Part shown: positions 31,951-41,089 of the stretch, piece by piece | Numbering within the stretch: the stretch's first letter is position 1 | Layout: each line of letters opens with the position of its first letter | The notes under the pieces: generated by a model | Seen by the model: only the letters and a program-made list of their open reading frames with translations | Told to the model about the DNA's origin: nothing | The model's database searches: none | Assembly (NCBI GenBank): GCA_013153495.1 | Contig: JAADEH010000007.1 | Location: forward strand, 1 to 42,892 | Source: Aquificota bacterium | GTDB taxonomy: Bacteria; Aquificota; Aquificia; Aquificales; Aquificaceae | Direction of reading: 5' to 3' | DNA: 42,892 bases | Translations under genes and position numbers: made by a program

Positions 31951-32375
31951 AGGTTATCCTCCATTCTCTCCAACAATTCTATAATATGACCGACTTCGTC
32001 GGTGCCTTCAACTTTCAAGACTACATTCTCCGCTTCCACCTCACCTACCGCTACCTTGGGGACCTCTCTCAGCCCCTTATAACCCTCGAGTATAACGACG
32101 TCAAAACCCTGGAAGAACTCCCTCGCTATCTCAATTGGGTCGTCCCCTCTCCTGTCCCACAGGGTTGTCTTTTCGGGAGATGCAAGAGCCACTCTGTCCG
32201 CAACTTTGAAAACCCTGTCCGTATCCGAACCTTCCTTGTCGGTTATCCCGTGCCCCTTGGGGTCGTGCTTTATGTATCCAACCCTCAGACCTCTTTTTTT
32301 AAGTTCTTTGCACAGACGCTCTACGAGCGTGGTTTTACCAGAGTTGTGATATCCGACGATGGCTATAACTTTCAC
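31947..32375 (-). CDS. mobB: Molybdopterin-guanine dinucleotide biosynthesis protein B
   Basis: A 142-residue P-loop GTPase that assists attachment of GMP to molybdopterin. Walker A GYHNSGKTTL is at residues 8-17, the KHDPKGH segment follows, and FQGFDVVILEGYKG is the conserved Walker-B-like stretch. Start is GTG at 32375 with TAAGAT 7 nt upstream (- strand 32388-32383), predicting a leaderless mRNA. It heads a three-gene operon. Confidence 0.92.
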   Translation of the reverse strand: MKVIAIVGYHNSGKTTLVERLCKELKKRGLRVGYIKHDPKGHGITDKEGSDTDRVFKVADRVALASPEKTTLWDRRGDDPIEIAREFFQGFDVVILEGYKGLREVPKVAVGEVEAENVVLKVEGTDEVGHIIELLERMEDNL

Positions 32376-32412
32376 TAACTTAATCTTAATTCACCTGCGA
32401 GCCTTTTTCTAT

Positions 32413-32418
32413 TATTAT
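32413..32418 (+). promoter_or_regulatory. -10 box of the recombinase gene
   Basis: TATTAT (also present one repeat earlier, 32410-32415) ends 7 nt before the ATG at 32426, which supports that start over the ATG at 32417. Confidence 0.35.
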
Positions 32419-32425
32419 GAATTTC

Positions 32426-33295
32426 ATGGAGGTTCTGGAACTCTGGAAGAGAAACCTGACCAGAACCAAGAGCGAACGAACCACAGAGGCTTATCTCAGG
32501 CACATATCCACCTTCATGAACACCATAAACATAGAAAGTCAAGACCAGCTCTTGGAGGTGTCCTCAGCTCAGATATTCAAGTTCGTTGACCTCTCCCCCC
32601 TCGGACCCACTTCAATGTTGGCAAACCTCTCCGCACTCAAGCACTTCTTCAAGTTCCTGCTGAGGAGAGAATACATAGACAGAGAAAAGTTTACGGACAT
32701 AGAACAGGCTATAGAGGAGGTCAGGGAGGAGCTGAACACAAAGAAAAACCCCACCTATCCCAAAGCACTGACCAAAGAGGAGGTGGAGCGGATTTTCGGA
32801 GCGGTAAAGGGTAAGAGATACGAAAAGATTTACTCCCTGTTTCTATACAGCGGGATAAGGCTCGGTGAGTTTGAGAAGCTCAAGAGGGACAACTTTTACT
32901 TGGACAAGAGCGGTATTCTGTGGATAAGGCTCGAACCCCACATGACGAAGAGAAACAAAGGAAGACTCGCTCCCGTTCTCGCACCCGACAGGGAAGAGAC
33001 CTACAGGATAACCGACAAGCTCCTTAAGTGGATAGAGAACTACGAGGAGAACTTCTACGTAAAGAGGGGTGTTCTTCAGGTATATACGGATCGTCTCTCC
33101 AAAAGGCTCGGAATTCCCTTCAGTATCCACAGCTTTAGACACACCTACATAACCAACCTCGTGAACAGCGGTTTCCCCGTGGAGGTGGTCAAGGAGTTTG
33201 CGGGACACTCCAACATTAAAACCACCATAGAGACCTACTACAAGTTCTCCCAGAAAAGAGCAGAAGACCTCGTCAGGAGCTTTCTTGCGGACTGA
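32426..33295 (+). CDS. Xer-type tyrosine recombinase
   Basis: About 289 residues (292 from the alternative ATG at 32417). An N-terminal SAM-like core-binding domain (to about 105) precedes the catalytic domain. Catalytic residues, numbered from 32417: Arg148 in YSGIRLGE, the hairpin Lys in TKRNKG, His238 and Arg241 in HSFRHTY, His264 in AGHSN, and the nucleophile Tyr274 in ETYYKF, one residue later than in E. coli XerD. No phage or integron genes are around and its stop overlaps trmD by 1 bp, so it is more likely the host chromosome-dimer resolvase (single-Xer type) than an integrase. Confidence 0.8.
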   Translation: MEVLELWKRNLTRTKSERTTEAYLRHISTFMNTINIESQDQLLEVSSAQIFKFVDLSPLGPTSMLANLSALKHFFKFLLRREYIDREKFTDIEQAIEEVREELNTKKNPTYPKALTKEEVERIFGAVKGKRYEKIYSLFLYSGIRLGEFEKLKRDNFYLDKSGILWIRLEPHMTKRNKGRLAPVLAPDREETYRITDKLLKWIENYEENFYVKRGVLQVYTDRLSKRLGIPFSIHSFRHTYITNLVNSGFPVEVVKEFAGHSNIKTTIETYYKFSQKRAEDLVRSFLAD

Positions 33296-34056
33296 TGATA
33301 AAGTTTTTCGTCCTGACCATATTTCCCAGGATAATAGAGTGCTATGCGGAGTTCGGCATACTCAGGCAAGCCATAAGGAAGGGTCTGGCTCATGTGGAAG
33401 CTGTTGACATAAGGAAATACGCACACAAAGGTCAGGTGGACGATACCGCTTACGGTGGTCTTCCCGGAATGGTTCTAAAACCGGAGCCAATCTTCGAGGC
33501 TTACGAAGATGTGGTTCGCAAACACGGAAAGCCTTTCGTCCTCATAACCGAACCTTGGGGAAGGAATATAGACCAGAGGTTTCTCGAGGAACTGTCCCAT
33601 AGGGAGAGGATTATGGTCATATGCGGTAGATACGAGGGAATAGACGAGAGGGTAAAGAGCATAGTTGACGAAGAGGTATCCCTCGGAGACTTCGTCCTTA
33701 GCGGGGGAGAGTTGGTGGCTCTGACCGTAATAGACGGGGTAGTTCGGCTGTTGCCGGGAGCCTTGAGCGAACCCATGAGTTTGGAGGAGGACTCTTACAG
33801 AAACCGCTGGCTCGGTTATCCGGTCTATACCAAACCGAGGGAATTCAAGGGAATGAAGGTTCCAGAAATTCTACTTTCCGGGAACCACAAACTTATAGAA
33901 CTCTGGAAACTCTGGCACAGGATTGAGAACACCCTCAAAAAAAGACCTGACCTTATTCCCCAAAACCTGACTCCCGAAGAGAGGGAGATATTGGAAAACA
34001 TAAAAAAAGGTATGAGCTTTGAAGAGTGGGTAAAGAGGTTCAAAAGTCCTTCATGA
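33295..34056 (+). CDS. trmD: tRNA (guanine-N1)-methyltransferase TrmD
   Basis: Makes m1G37 on tRNAs, preventing +1 frameshifts. SPOUT trefoil-knot motifs are present: DDTAYGGLPGMVLKPEPI near residue 44, ICGRYEGIDERV near 102 and VSLGDFVLSGGE near 125, with the C-terminal NRWLGYPVYTKPREFKG stretch. 253 residues is complete. The usual partners rpsP, rimM and rplS are absent; instead it is coupled to a recombinase. It overlaps the end of fliA on the other strand by 17 bp. Confidence 0.97.
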   Translation: MIKFFVLTIFPRIIECYAEFGILRQAIRKGLAHVEAVDIRKYAHKGQVDDTAYGGLPGMVLKPEPIFEAYEDVVRKHGKPFVLITEPWGRNIDQRFLEELSHRERIMVICGRYEGIDERVKSIVDEEVSLGDFVLSGGELVALTVIDGVVRLLPGALSEPMSLEEDSYRNRWLGYPVYTKPREFKGMKVPEILLSGNHKLIELWKLWHRIENTLKKRPDLIPQNLTPEEREILENIKKGMSFEEWVKRFKSPS

Positions 34057-34747
34057 ACTTTCTGAGCTTTTCTATAGCTTCTCCCTTTATCTGGGATACC
34101 CTTGAGATGGAACAGCCGAGTATCTGAGCGATTTCCTTTAGGGGAAGCTCCTCGTAGAATATGAGCTGAATAACGAGCTTTTCCCTCTCGTCAAGTTTTT
34201 CGACCGCTTCCTTTAGCTTTTCTATGAGGTCCTTCTTTACTATGTCCTCTTCAACGTCAACCTTCTTGGATCCTATTACCTCTTCGTAGCCCCTCCTCTC
34301 CTCAGTGAATATGTCCTCGAGGTTGAGTATGTAAGAGAAGGATATTTTACTCAGGTCGTGCTGAAGGGTGCTCAGGTCTTCCCCGAGATACTCCGCTATC
34401 TCCTCGTCGGTTGGCTCCCTGCCGAGTTTTTCTGTAAGCTCCCTTAGAGCTTCTTTTATCTTCCTCTCCTTTTCCCTTATCCTCCTGCTTCCGAAGTCAA
34501 GACTCCTCAGATAGTCGTATATGGCACCCCTTATCCTTATCTTGAGGTAGCTTTCGGGGTTTTTCTGGGTGTCGAGCTTTTCCAGAGCCTTTATAAGTCC
34601 TATTATGCCGTGCCCTATTAGGTCTCTTACATCTATTGTGGGTGGTAGGTGCCTCTTTATGGTAAAGGCTATGCTCTTTACGAGCGGTAGATACTTGAGT
34701 ATAAGCTCCTCCCTTTCCTTCTCCTCAAAGGAATACGGATTTTTCAT
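34040..34747 (-). CDS. fliA: Flagellar sigma factor sigma-28
   Basis: A 235-residue sigma-70 family factor of the FliA group: region 2 (YLPLVKSIAFTIKRHLPP, DLIGHGIIGLIKALEK, RIRGAIYDYLRSLDF), region 3 (ELTEKLGREPTDEEIAEYLG) and region 4 helix-turn-helix (LPLKEIAQILGCSISRVSQIKGEAI). Directs late flagellar genes and is usually held by FlgM, which is not here. Last gene of the flhA-flhF-flhG-fliA block and 4-bp overlapped with flhG. Confidence 0.96.
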   Translation of the reverse strand: MKNPYSFEEKEREELILKYLPLVKSIAFTIKRHLPPTIDVRDLIGHGIIGLIKALEKLDTQKNPESYLKIRIRGAIYDYLRSLDFGSRRIREKERKIKEALRELTEKLGREPTDEEIAEYLGEDLSTLQHDLSKISFSYILNLEDIFTEERRGYEEVIGSKKVDVEEDIVKKDLIEKLKEAVEKLDEREKLVIQLIFYEELPLKEIAQILGCSISRVSQIKGEAIEKLRKFMKDF

Positions 34748-35580
34748 CTCCCTATCAACCTTGAAAGGATACTTTCCCAGAAACCTCTTCTCCTCGGTGA
34801 TACCTCGAGGTTCATATTGGAGAGAATATTATACACATCGTCCATGAAACCTTTCTCGAAGGGATTTTGCTCTATTATCCTCCTTATAAGGTTCTTCCTG
34901 AACTTTATGTTGCCGACGTGGTTTACCTTGGCTGTGGTGTATCTTTCCGTCAGTAGTCTTATGCTCTCGTAAACCTTCTTTCCTTCCTTGTCGCTTTCCA
35001 CCTTGTTTACCACGAGGTAAAAGTCCTCCCTCTCGTTCTCCTTGTTGATTATCTTTATGAGTGCGTAAGCGTCCGCAACTGCGGTAGGTTCGGGAGTCGT
35101 TATTATGAGGGGAAAGTCCGCAGAGGAGACAACCGCTATGGTGTCGTCGTGTATCCCGGGTGGAGTGTCAAATATAACGTAGTCGTAGTTATCTTCCGCA
35201 AGCTCCTGAAGCCTCCTGATGAGATTTAAAATCTGGTCCTTGGGAAGTTTAGCCAATTCGTATATACCGTTCCCGCTGGATATGAAGGAGAAGCCCTCCT
35301 CAATCTTGACCACTATCTCGTCGAAGGAGGCATCTCCGAAGAAGAAGTGAGCGAGGTTTTTCTGGGGTGTTATGCCGAGCATGAGGTGTATATTACTCAG
35401 TCCGAAGTCCGCATCTATTATGAGAACCTTCCTGTTGTTTTGGGAAAGGCTTTTCCCTATGGATAGGGAGAGGATAGTTTTTCCCACACCTCCCTTACCG
35501 CTGGCTATAGCGACGTATTTGGTGCGTGTATCCGCACCTTCCCTATGCTTCAGGTGAGTTACCTGCTGATTCAAGCTCAT
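34744..35580 (-). CDS. flhG: Flagellar number regulator FlhG (MinD-like ATPase)
   Basis: A 278-residue ParA/MinD-type ATPase. Deviant Walker A is SGKGGVGKTILS near residue 27, then IDADFGLSNIHLMLG and the Walker B FDTPPGIHDD. With FlhF it sets flagellar number and position. The N-terminus ([11 protein letters not shown]) holds the DQA..L-like helix that in other species stimulates FlhF. It overlaps flhF by 38 bp and fliA by 4 bp. The C-terminus (RRGFWESILSRLIGR) looks like a membrane-targeting amphipathic helix. Confidence 0.93.
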   Translation of the reverse strand: MSLNQQVTHLKHREGADTRTKYVAIASGKGGVGKTILSLSIGKSLSQNNRKVLIIDADFGLSNIHLMLGITPQKNLAHFFFGDASFDEIVVKIEEGFSFISSGNGIYELAKLPKDQILNLIRRLQELAEDNYDYVIFDTPPGIHDDTIAVVSSADFPLIITTPEPTAVADAYALIKIINKENEREDFYLVVNKVESDKEGKKVYESIRLLTERYTTAKVNHVGNIKFRKNLIRRIIEQNPFEKGFMDDVYNILSNMNLEVSPRRRGFWESILSRLIGR

Positions 35581-36682
35581 GCCTTTCCTCTAACATTAAT
35601 TTGGTCAGGTATTCGTAGTTAGCCATGACTATGTCGTCTGGAACCGTCTGTCCGGTGGTGAAGCAAAGGATAGGGAGCTTTGTCCTGTAAGCCACGTTAA
35701 CTACGTTCCCGGGGTAGGAGGTCTCGTCGAGCTTGGAGAATATGAGTCCCTTTATTGGAAACATTCCGAACTGCATTATCACCTCATACATGACCAGCTC
35801 CGAAAGGTTTGCACTGAGGGTTAGGTATATGTGAGTCTGAGCGCTTTCGAGAAACAGTCTGAGTTCGTTAAGTCTAACCCGGTCGTGTTGACTTCTGCCT
35901 GCGGTATCCACGAGAATTACGTCCCTGCTGTCCATTTCCTCGAGGGCTTTGAGGAACTCTTCGGGAGTATCTGCCACTCTGAAGGGAAGCTCCATAATGT
36001 TTATAAAGGCTCTGAGTTGTTCAACCGCTCCCACCCGATAGCTATCTAAGGTTATCACCCCCGGTCTCTTACCCGCTCGCTTGAACAAATAGGAGAGCTT
36101 GGCTATGGTGGTGGTTTTCCCTACACCGGTAGGTCCTATAAGAACCATAATCTGGGGTGTGTTTTCAAATATTCTTTCACCCTCTATGGGTATGTTCTTC
36201 TTAAAGCTTTCCATGAGAGAGGGATAGACGTCTTCCTTGAAGTCCAGTTTACCCAGTTCTATGTCGTATCCGCAGGCTTCCTCTATGAGCTTCCTGGCTA
36301 TCTCCTTTCTTACACCTCTATACACCATTCGGGACATGACCCTCTGGGCACGGAGAGAAAGACCTTCGGTAGAGTCTCCCCTTCCCTGGTGTTCTTCTCC
36401 CTGAGTTCGAACGTTCTCTATTACCTGGGTGAGTTTTTTCTTCAGGTTTTCAATCTCCTCATATACTCTTATCCTCTCCTCTATTTCCTTTTTGAACTCC
36501 CCTTCACTTTCGGGAATTCCCACGGTTACTTCGAGCAAGGTTGTCTTGAAGAAGGGCAAAAAGCTCCACCTCTTCTTTTTAACCACCCTTGAAGAGAGGA
36601 CGACCGCATTATCACCGTAGGTTCTTTTTAACTCCTCCACAGCCTCCTGCAAGGAGCTGACTATTATCTTTTCAGTCCTCAT
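35543..36682 (-). CDS. flhF: Flagellar SRP-like GTPase FlhF
   Basis: A 379-residue SIMIBI GTPase that marks the flagellar pole. N-terminal B domain (about 1-90) with [18 protein letters not shown], helical N domain, then G domain: P-loop [10 protein letters not shown] near residue 190, [23 protein letters not shown] and [14 protein letters not shown]. Overlaps flhA by 11 bp upstream and flhG by 38 bp downstream, so all are translationally coupled. Confidence 0.96.
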   Translation of the reverse strand: MRTEKIIVSSLQEAVEELKRTYGDNAVVLSSRVVKKKRWSFLPFFKTTLLEVTVGIPESEGEFKKEIEERIRVYEEIENLKKKLTQVIENVRTQGEEHQGRGDSTEGLSLRAQRVMSRMVYRGVRKEIARKLIEEACGYDIELGKLDFKEDVYPSLMESFKKNIPIEGERIFENTPQIMVLIGPTGVGKTTTIAKLSYLFKRAGKRPGVITLDSYRVGAVEQLRAFINIMELPFRVADTPEEFLKALEEMDSRDVILVDTAGRSQHDRVRLNELRLFLESAQTHIYLTLSANLSELVMYEVIMQFGMFPIKGLIFSKLDETSYPGNVVNVAYRTKLPILCFTTGQTVPDDIVMANYEYLTKLMLEERHELESAGNSPEA

Positions 36683-38720
36683 CTATCAATCCTAATATTT
36701 TCATGTTTACCTGCTTTTCAAGTTCATTATATGACAGCACCGCAAGTTGCGGTAGATACGGCTCCAAGGCTTTCCTGACATACCTTCTGAGGTTTGCGGA
36801 GGTGAGCAAAACAGGCTGAGCCTGAAACTGAACGAACTTTTCAATCTCTTTGGATATTTTCCTGTATAGCTTGTTGAGAACTATGTCTATAAACTCGTCC
36901 TCTCTGTTCTCGTTTATGAGGTGAAGGAGCTTAGCTTCCACCTTCGGGGATAGAGCTATCGCATACAGGGTTCCGTTGGTCAGGAACATTCTCGTTATTC
37001 GCTTGGAGAGGTTCTGACGAACATACTCGGTGAGGAGGTCCGGGTCCCGGGTCTGGTCTATGTAGTCCGCAAGGGTTTCGAGAATGGTCAGGAGGTCGTT
37101 AACGGGTATTCCTTCTCTGAGAAGGTTTTGGAGAACTCTGTGAACTACCGATATGGGCACCTGCTCGGGAACTATGTCCTGAACGACCTTGGGATACTTC
37201 TTGGCAAGACGGTCTATAAGCTCTATAACCTCGTTCCTTCCGAGAAGCTCGTGGAGGTTCCTTTTTATAACCTCGGAGAGGTGTGTGATTATTGCCGTGC
37301 TTATGTCAACCACCATGTAGCCCTTTCTCTGGGCTTCGTCCTTCTTGTCTTCGGTAATCCAGTAAGCTTTCATACCGAAGGCAGGCTCCTTCGTTTCTAT
37401 TCCTTCTATCTTCCCCCTCGTGGTGCCGAGGTCCACCGCAAGGTAGTATCCGGGCATAATTTCGTAGGAGTCAGCCTCTATGCCCTTTATGAGTATCCGA
37501 TACTGGTTCGGCTGGAGCTTGAGGTTGTCCCTAATGTGAACGAGGGGAACTATGACACCGAACTCTTGTGCTATCTGTTTCCTCATGGTTCTTATTCTGG
37601 AAGGTATCTCACCTCCCTGGCTCTCATCAACGTAGGGTATGAGTCCGTATCCTACCTCCATAGTTATGGGATCAGGTTGAGGAAGGAGGTCTTCTTCAGC
37701 CTCCTCTTTTCTGCGGGCTTCCTCCTTCTTTTGCTCCTCTACGAGCTTTTCAAGCTCCTTTATCTGCTTCTCTTTAAGGCTTTTACTCATAAGGTAGTAG
37801 AGACCTCCCAAAAGTCCTGCCATGAAGAAGAAGGGAATTTTAGGAAGTCCCGGTATTAAACCTATAAACACGAGCAGTGCGGAAGAGAAGAGGAGAGCCT
37901 TCGGCTCTTTTGAAAACTCCTCCGCTATTGCGCTTCCGACCTCCTCGGTGGAAGAGCTTTTTGTGGTTATAAGTCCCGCTGCGGTGGAGAGTATTAAGGA
38001 AGGTATCTGAGAAGCGAGACCCTCACCTACGGTCAGGAGAGTATAGGTGTTAAGTGCGTCCATAAAATCCATACCCTTGAAAACCAGACCCACAATTAAC
38101 CCACCTATGAGACTCAAAAAGAGTATGAGGAGCGCAGCGATTGCATCTCCCCTTATGAATTTGCTTGCACCGTCCATGGCACCGTAGAAAGCCGCTTCCC
38201 TTTCGAGCTGTTCCCTGCGCTTCTTTGCCTCCTCCTCCGTAATCAAACCTGCGTTCAGGTCAGCATCTATGCTCATCTGTTTTCCTGGCATAGCATCTAA
38301 GGTGAACCTCGCTGCGACCTCGGAAATCCTCTCCGCACCTTTGGTTATAACGATGAAGTTTATTACTATGAAAATCAGGAACACTATAAGACCCACCACC
38401 ACGTCCCCACCCACCACGAACTTCCCGAAGCCTTCTATGATATGTCCAGCAGCGTGAGTTCCCTCGTGTCCGTAAAGCAAAATTCTCCTTGCGGCAGCTA
38501 TGTTCAGAGACAGTCTGAGCAAAGTCCCTATCAGAAGTATTGTGGGAAAAGAGCTAAGCTCTAAAGGAGTTTTGACGAAGAAGGTAAGAACCAGAACCGC
38601 AAGGGAAAAGGTTATACTCGTAGCGAGAAGTATGTCCAACAGAAAGGCAGGAATTGGAATGATTATTGCGGTAAGGATTACACCGAAAGCTAAGATAATC
38701 CAGGCTTCTTTATACTTCAC
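36672..38720 (-). CDS. flhA: Flagellar export gate protein FlhA
   Basis: A 682-residue membrane component of the flagellar type III export gate. Eight transmembrane helices in the first 310 residues, with the FHIPEP region ([67 protein letters not shown] split over the second loop), then a linker rich in Glu/Lys (about 320-350) and the large cytoplasmic domain that docks chaperone-substrate complexes. The start is GTG at 38720, 10 nt behind TATAAT on the - strand (38736-38731). First gene of the flagellar operon. Confidence 0.96.
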   Translation of the reverse strand: MKYKEAWIILAFGVILTAIIIPIPAFLLDILLATSITFSLAVLVLTFFVKTPLELSSFPTILLIGTLLRLSLNIAAARRILLYGHEGTHAAGHIIEGFGKFVVGGDVVVGLIVFLIFIVINFIVITKGAERISEVAARFTLDAMPGKQMSIDADLNAGLITEEEAKKRREQLEREAAFYGAMDGASKFIRGDAIAALLILFLSLIGGLIVGLVFKGMDFMDALNTYTLLTVGEGLASQIPSLILSTAAGLITTKSSSTEEVGSAIAEEFSKEPKALLFSSALLVFIGLIPGLPKIPFFFMAGLLGGLYYLMSKSLKEKQIKELEKLVEEQKKEEARRKEEAEEDLLPQPDPITMEVGYGLIPYVDESQGGEIPSRIRTMRKQIAQEFGVIVPLVHIRDNLKLQPNQYRILIKGIEADSYEIMPGYYLAVDLGTTRGKIEGIETKEPAFGMKAYWITEDKKDEAQRKGYMVVDISTAIITHLSEVIKRNLHELLGRNEVIELIDRLAKKYPKVVQDIVPEQVPISVVHRVLQNLLREGIPVNDLLTILETLADYIDQTRDPDLLTEYVRQNLSKRITRMFLTNGTLYAIALSPKVEAKLLHLINENREDEFIDIVLNKLYRKISKEIEKFVQFQAQPVLLTSANLRRYVRKALEPYLPQLAVLSYNELEKQVNMKILGLIDED

Positions 38721-38730
38721 TATACTGAAG

Positions 38731-38736
38731 ATTATA
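38731..38736 (-). promoter_or_regulatory. -10 box of the flhA operon
   Basis: Perfect TATAAT on the - strand, 10 nt before the GTG start at 38720. CTTCA and TGAAG at 38715-38730 form a small inverted repeat over the predicted transcription start. The box looks like a sigma-70 type rather than sigma-28 or sigma-54 promoter. Confidence 0.45.
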
Positions 38737-38798
38737 TTACGATGGCATGTCCGCTACTTTTGACCTAATACCGTCAAAATTTATTCCAAGAAACTTAC

Positions 38799-38826
38799 TT
38801 GACGTCATGACGTCATGATGTATGTT
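38799..38826 (+). promoter_or_regulatory. Promoter and palindromic operator of the toxin-antitoxin pair
   Basis: TGACGTCATGACGTCA (38800-38815) is a perfect 16-bp palindrome built of two tandem TGACGTCA half-palindromes. It overlaps a -35 box TTGACG (38799-38804); TATGTT (38821-38826) is the -10 after 16 bp. The antitoxin ATG follows at 38835. A ribbon-helix-helix antitoxin dimer pair binding here would block RNA polymerase, giving autoregulation. Confidence 0.6.
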
Positions 38827-38834
38827 TAATAATC

Positions 38835-39077
38835 ATGAAAAAGGTAGCTACAACACTAAGGCTCGATGAAGAAAAGGCAAGGTTACTTAGAGCTTTGGCT
38901 GGTTATGAAGGGAGAAAAATAAACGACATATTGAACGAGCTTGTTGATGAATACATAGAAAGACATAAAGAAACTTTAGAGCTTTTATCTATTCCAGATT
39001 TCTTAAAGGAATGCAAGGAAGGGCTTGATGAAATAAAAAGGGGAGGTGGAAAAGACTTGAATGAACTGGACGATTAA
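38835..39077 (+). CDS. Ribbon-helix-helix antitoxin
   Basis: 80 residues. The first strand KKVATTLRLDEEKARLLRALA, followed by two helices (GRKINDILNELVDEYIERHKE), is a CopG/RelB-like ribbon-helix-helix DNA-binding domain. The charged C-terminal part (about 50-80) would wrap the toxin. It overlaps the toxin gene by 17 bp and should repress its own promoter through the palindrome just upstream. Confidence 0.85.
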   Translation: MKKVATTLRLDEEKARLLRALAGYEGRKINDILNELVDEYIERHKETLELLSIPDFLKECKEGLDEIKRGGGKDLNELDD

Positions 39078-39330
39078 GCTCTCTTCCGTCGCAGAAAAGA
39101 AATATAAGAAGCTTGATAAAAACACGAAAAGGAGAATAAAAGAGGCTCTTATTGAGCTTGCCCAAAGTGAGAACCCGAAACTCCACAGACATACAAAACC
39201 GCTCACCGGACCTCTCAGAGGTTTTTACAGATTAAGAGTTGGAGATTTCAGGATAATATTTTCCTTAATCACTGACGAGAAGGTCATAGCTGTTGTGAAT
39301 ATAGCTCCCCGTGGAGAAGCCTACAAGTGA
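39061..39330 (+). CDS. RelE/ParE-family toxin
   Basis: 89 residues with the RelE fold: two N-terminal helices (VAEKKYKKLDKNTKRRIKEALIEL), then the sheet with GFYRLRVGDFRIIFSL and the end VVNIAPRGEAY. The conserved arginines in YRLRVGDFRI suggest an mRNase of RelE/YoeB type cutting on the ribosome rather than a ParE gyrase poison, but this cannot be settled by eye. Translationally coupled to the antitoxin. Confidence 0.87.
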   Translation: MNWTIKLSSVAEKKYKKLDKNTKRRIKEALIELAQSENPKLHRHTKPLTGPLRGFYRLRVGDFRIIFSLITDEKVIAVVNIAPRGEAYK

Positions 39331-39400
39331 AAGTTATACAGAAATGCTCTTATTCGAATATAGCGTTCCAACATGAGTATGTGTAATTATTTTTTATGCT

Positions 39401-41089
39401 ATGAACTGGTCTTCCCTCGTAGCCAAGGCTCCCGAAAAGTGCGGAGTTTACATCTTCAAAGGCAAGCGAAAACCCATATACATAGGAAAAGCCAAGAACA
39501 TAAAGAAGAGACTCCAGCAACACCTAAAGCTTTCGGAAACGGACCCCAAAGAGTTTGCCATATTCAGGGACGCTGTAAGCGTAGAGTGGATAATCACCAG
39601 AAACGAGTTCGAAGCCCTCGTCTTGGAAGTTGACCTAATTCAAACCCATAAACCCAAATACAACGTCCTGCACAAATACGGTGGTGGCTACCCTATGCTC
39701 CTGCTCACCGACGACCCATACCCCACCATTAAAGTCGTTAGGGGAACGGAACACAAAGGCACCCTTTTCGGACCCTTCCTTCAGGCAAGCAAAGCTTACA
39801 AAGTCAAAAAACTCATACACAAACTTTTCAAGCTCCGAACCTGCGACCCTCTTCCCCAAAGGCAGGAACCTTGTATGGACTACCACTTAGGTCTTTGCTC
39901 CGCACCCTGCACCAAACTCGTAAGTAAAAGCGAATACATGCTCAGCGTAGAAGGTGCAAAGGCTCTCCTCTCGGGAGAAGTAGCCCAGGTCCTACCAAAG
40001 CTCTACGAAAAGATAGAGGAGTTTTCAAAAGAACTTCTCTTCGAGAAGTGTGCCCAAATAAGGGACCAGATAAAAGCCCTCGAAAACATAACCAAAGGAC
40101 AAACCGTCTCAGGACTTCCCTACAAATCCGCAGACCTATTTTACAAAGTAGGAAAGAGAATAGGACTTTTCCTGATAAGAGGGGGAAAGCTCGTAAGTAA
40201 AGAAATATACGACCTCGAAAGAGAAGAAGAACTCGAAGAGTTTATACTCGGATACTACTACTCCAACTTCGTCCCAGAGCACATATTAACCAACTTCAGC
40301 ATTCCCGAGGAAACCAAAATGTGGATACAAAAGAGGTCAAAACACGAAGTTGCCTTCTCTCAGGAGATACCCAGCAAGCTCTTAGTCCTTGCGGAGGAAA
40401 ACGTCAAGGAAAACATAGACCTCAAGCTCTTGGAGGAAGAGTTCAAAAACAAACTCGGGATACCGCTTCCGAAAATAATAGAAGGCTTCGACATATCCCA
40501 CTTCTACGGAGAGGACACCGTAGGAAGCTGTGTCGTGTGGGAAGAAGGAAGCATGAACAAAAAAAGATACCGAAGGTATAAGGTAAAAACCCTAACAAAA
40601 ATAGACGACTACGGATCGCTCAGGGAAGTTCTCTCCCGAAGGGCAAAAAGGCTAAAAGACAAAAAAGAACCCATGCCCGACCTGTGGCTGATAGACGGAG
40701 GCAAAGGACAGCTCAACGTTGCCCTAAAAGTTAAAAAACTCTACAAACTACCCATAAAAGTCCTCTCCCTCGCAAAGGAGGAGGAAATCCTATACACGGA
40801 AGACGGAAAAGCCCTAAAACTCAAAGAAATCCCCCTGCTCTACCGAGTCTTCGGACTCATAAGGGACGAAGCCCACCGTTTTGCCCTGTCCTACAACCGC
40901 AAACTCAGAACCAAAAAAGCCCTCGAAGACGTCCTCTCGAAGGTAAAAGGTGTAGGAGAAACCCGCAGAAAGATAATTTACAGAAACTTCGACAACCTAT
41001 ACGAATTCATAAGAGCGGACCAAGAACGACTGCGCAAACTCGGACTCCCCCTAAGCATACAGCAGGAGGTAAGGAAATACCTTGAATGA
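39401..41089 (+). CDS. uvrC: Excinuclease ABC subunit C
   Basis: Makes both incisions in nucleotide excision repair. GIY-YIG nuclease at the N-terminus (CGVYIFKGKRKPIYIGKAKNIKKRL), cysteine cluster (CDPLPQRQEPCMDYHLGLCSAPC segments near residues 148-170), UVR motif region near 200-235, RNase-H-like nuclease (GFDISHFYGEDTVGSCVVWE near 365; WLIDGGKGQL near 430), and C-terminal helix-hairpin-helix (KVKGVGETRRK). 562 residues is slightly shorter than E. coli's 610. Sense strand is C- and A-rich compared with neighbours. A possible -10, TATTTT, ends 7 nt before the ATG. Confidence 0.95.
   Translation: MNWSSLVAKAPEKCGVYIFKGKRKPIYIGKAKNIKKRLQQHLKLSETDPKEFAIFRDAVSVEWIITRNEFEALVLEVDLIQTHKPKYNVLHKYGGGYPMLLLTDDPYPTIKVVRGTEHKGTLFGPFLQASKAYKVKKLIHKLFKLRTCDPLPQRQEPCMDYHLGLCSAPCTKLVSKSEYMLSVEGAKALLSGEVAQVLPKLYEKIEEFSKELLFEKCAQIRDQIKALENITKGQTVSGLPYKSADLFYKVGKRIGLFLIRGGKLVSKEIYDLEREEELEEFILGYYYSNFVPEHILTNFSIPEETKMWIQKRSKHEVAFSQEIPSKLLVLAEENVKENIDLKLLEEEFKNKLGIPLPKIIEGFDISHFYGEDTVGSCVVWEEGSMNKKRYRRYKVKTLTKIDDYGSLREVLSRRAKRLKDKKEPMPDLWLIDGGKGQLNVALKVKKLYKLPIKVLSLAKEEEILYTEDGKALKLKEIPLLYRVFGLIRDEAHRFALSYNRKLRTKKALEDVLSKVKGVGETRRKIIYRNFDNLYEFIRADQERLRKLGLPLSIQQEVRKYLE

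Noticed and set aside
32426-33295. Integrative element marked by the tyrosine recombinase
   Set aside because: Flanked by housekeeping genes, coupled to trmD, with no attachment-site repeats, phage genes or composition break seen.
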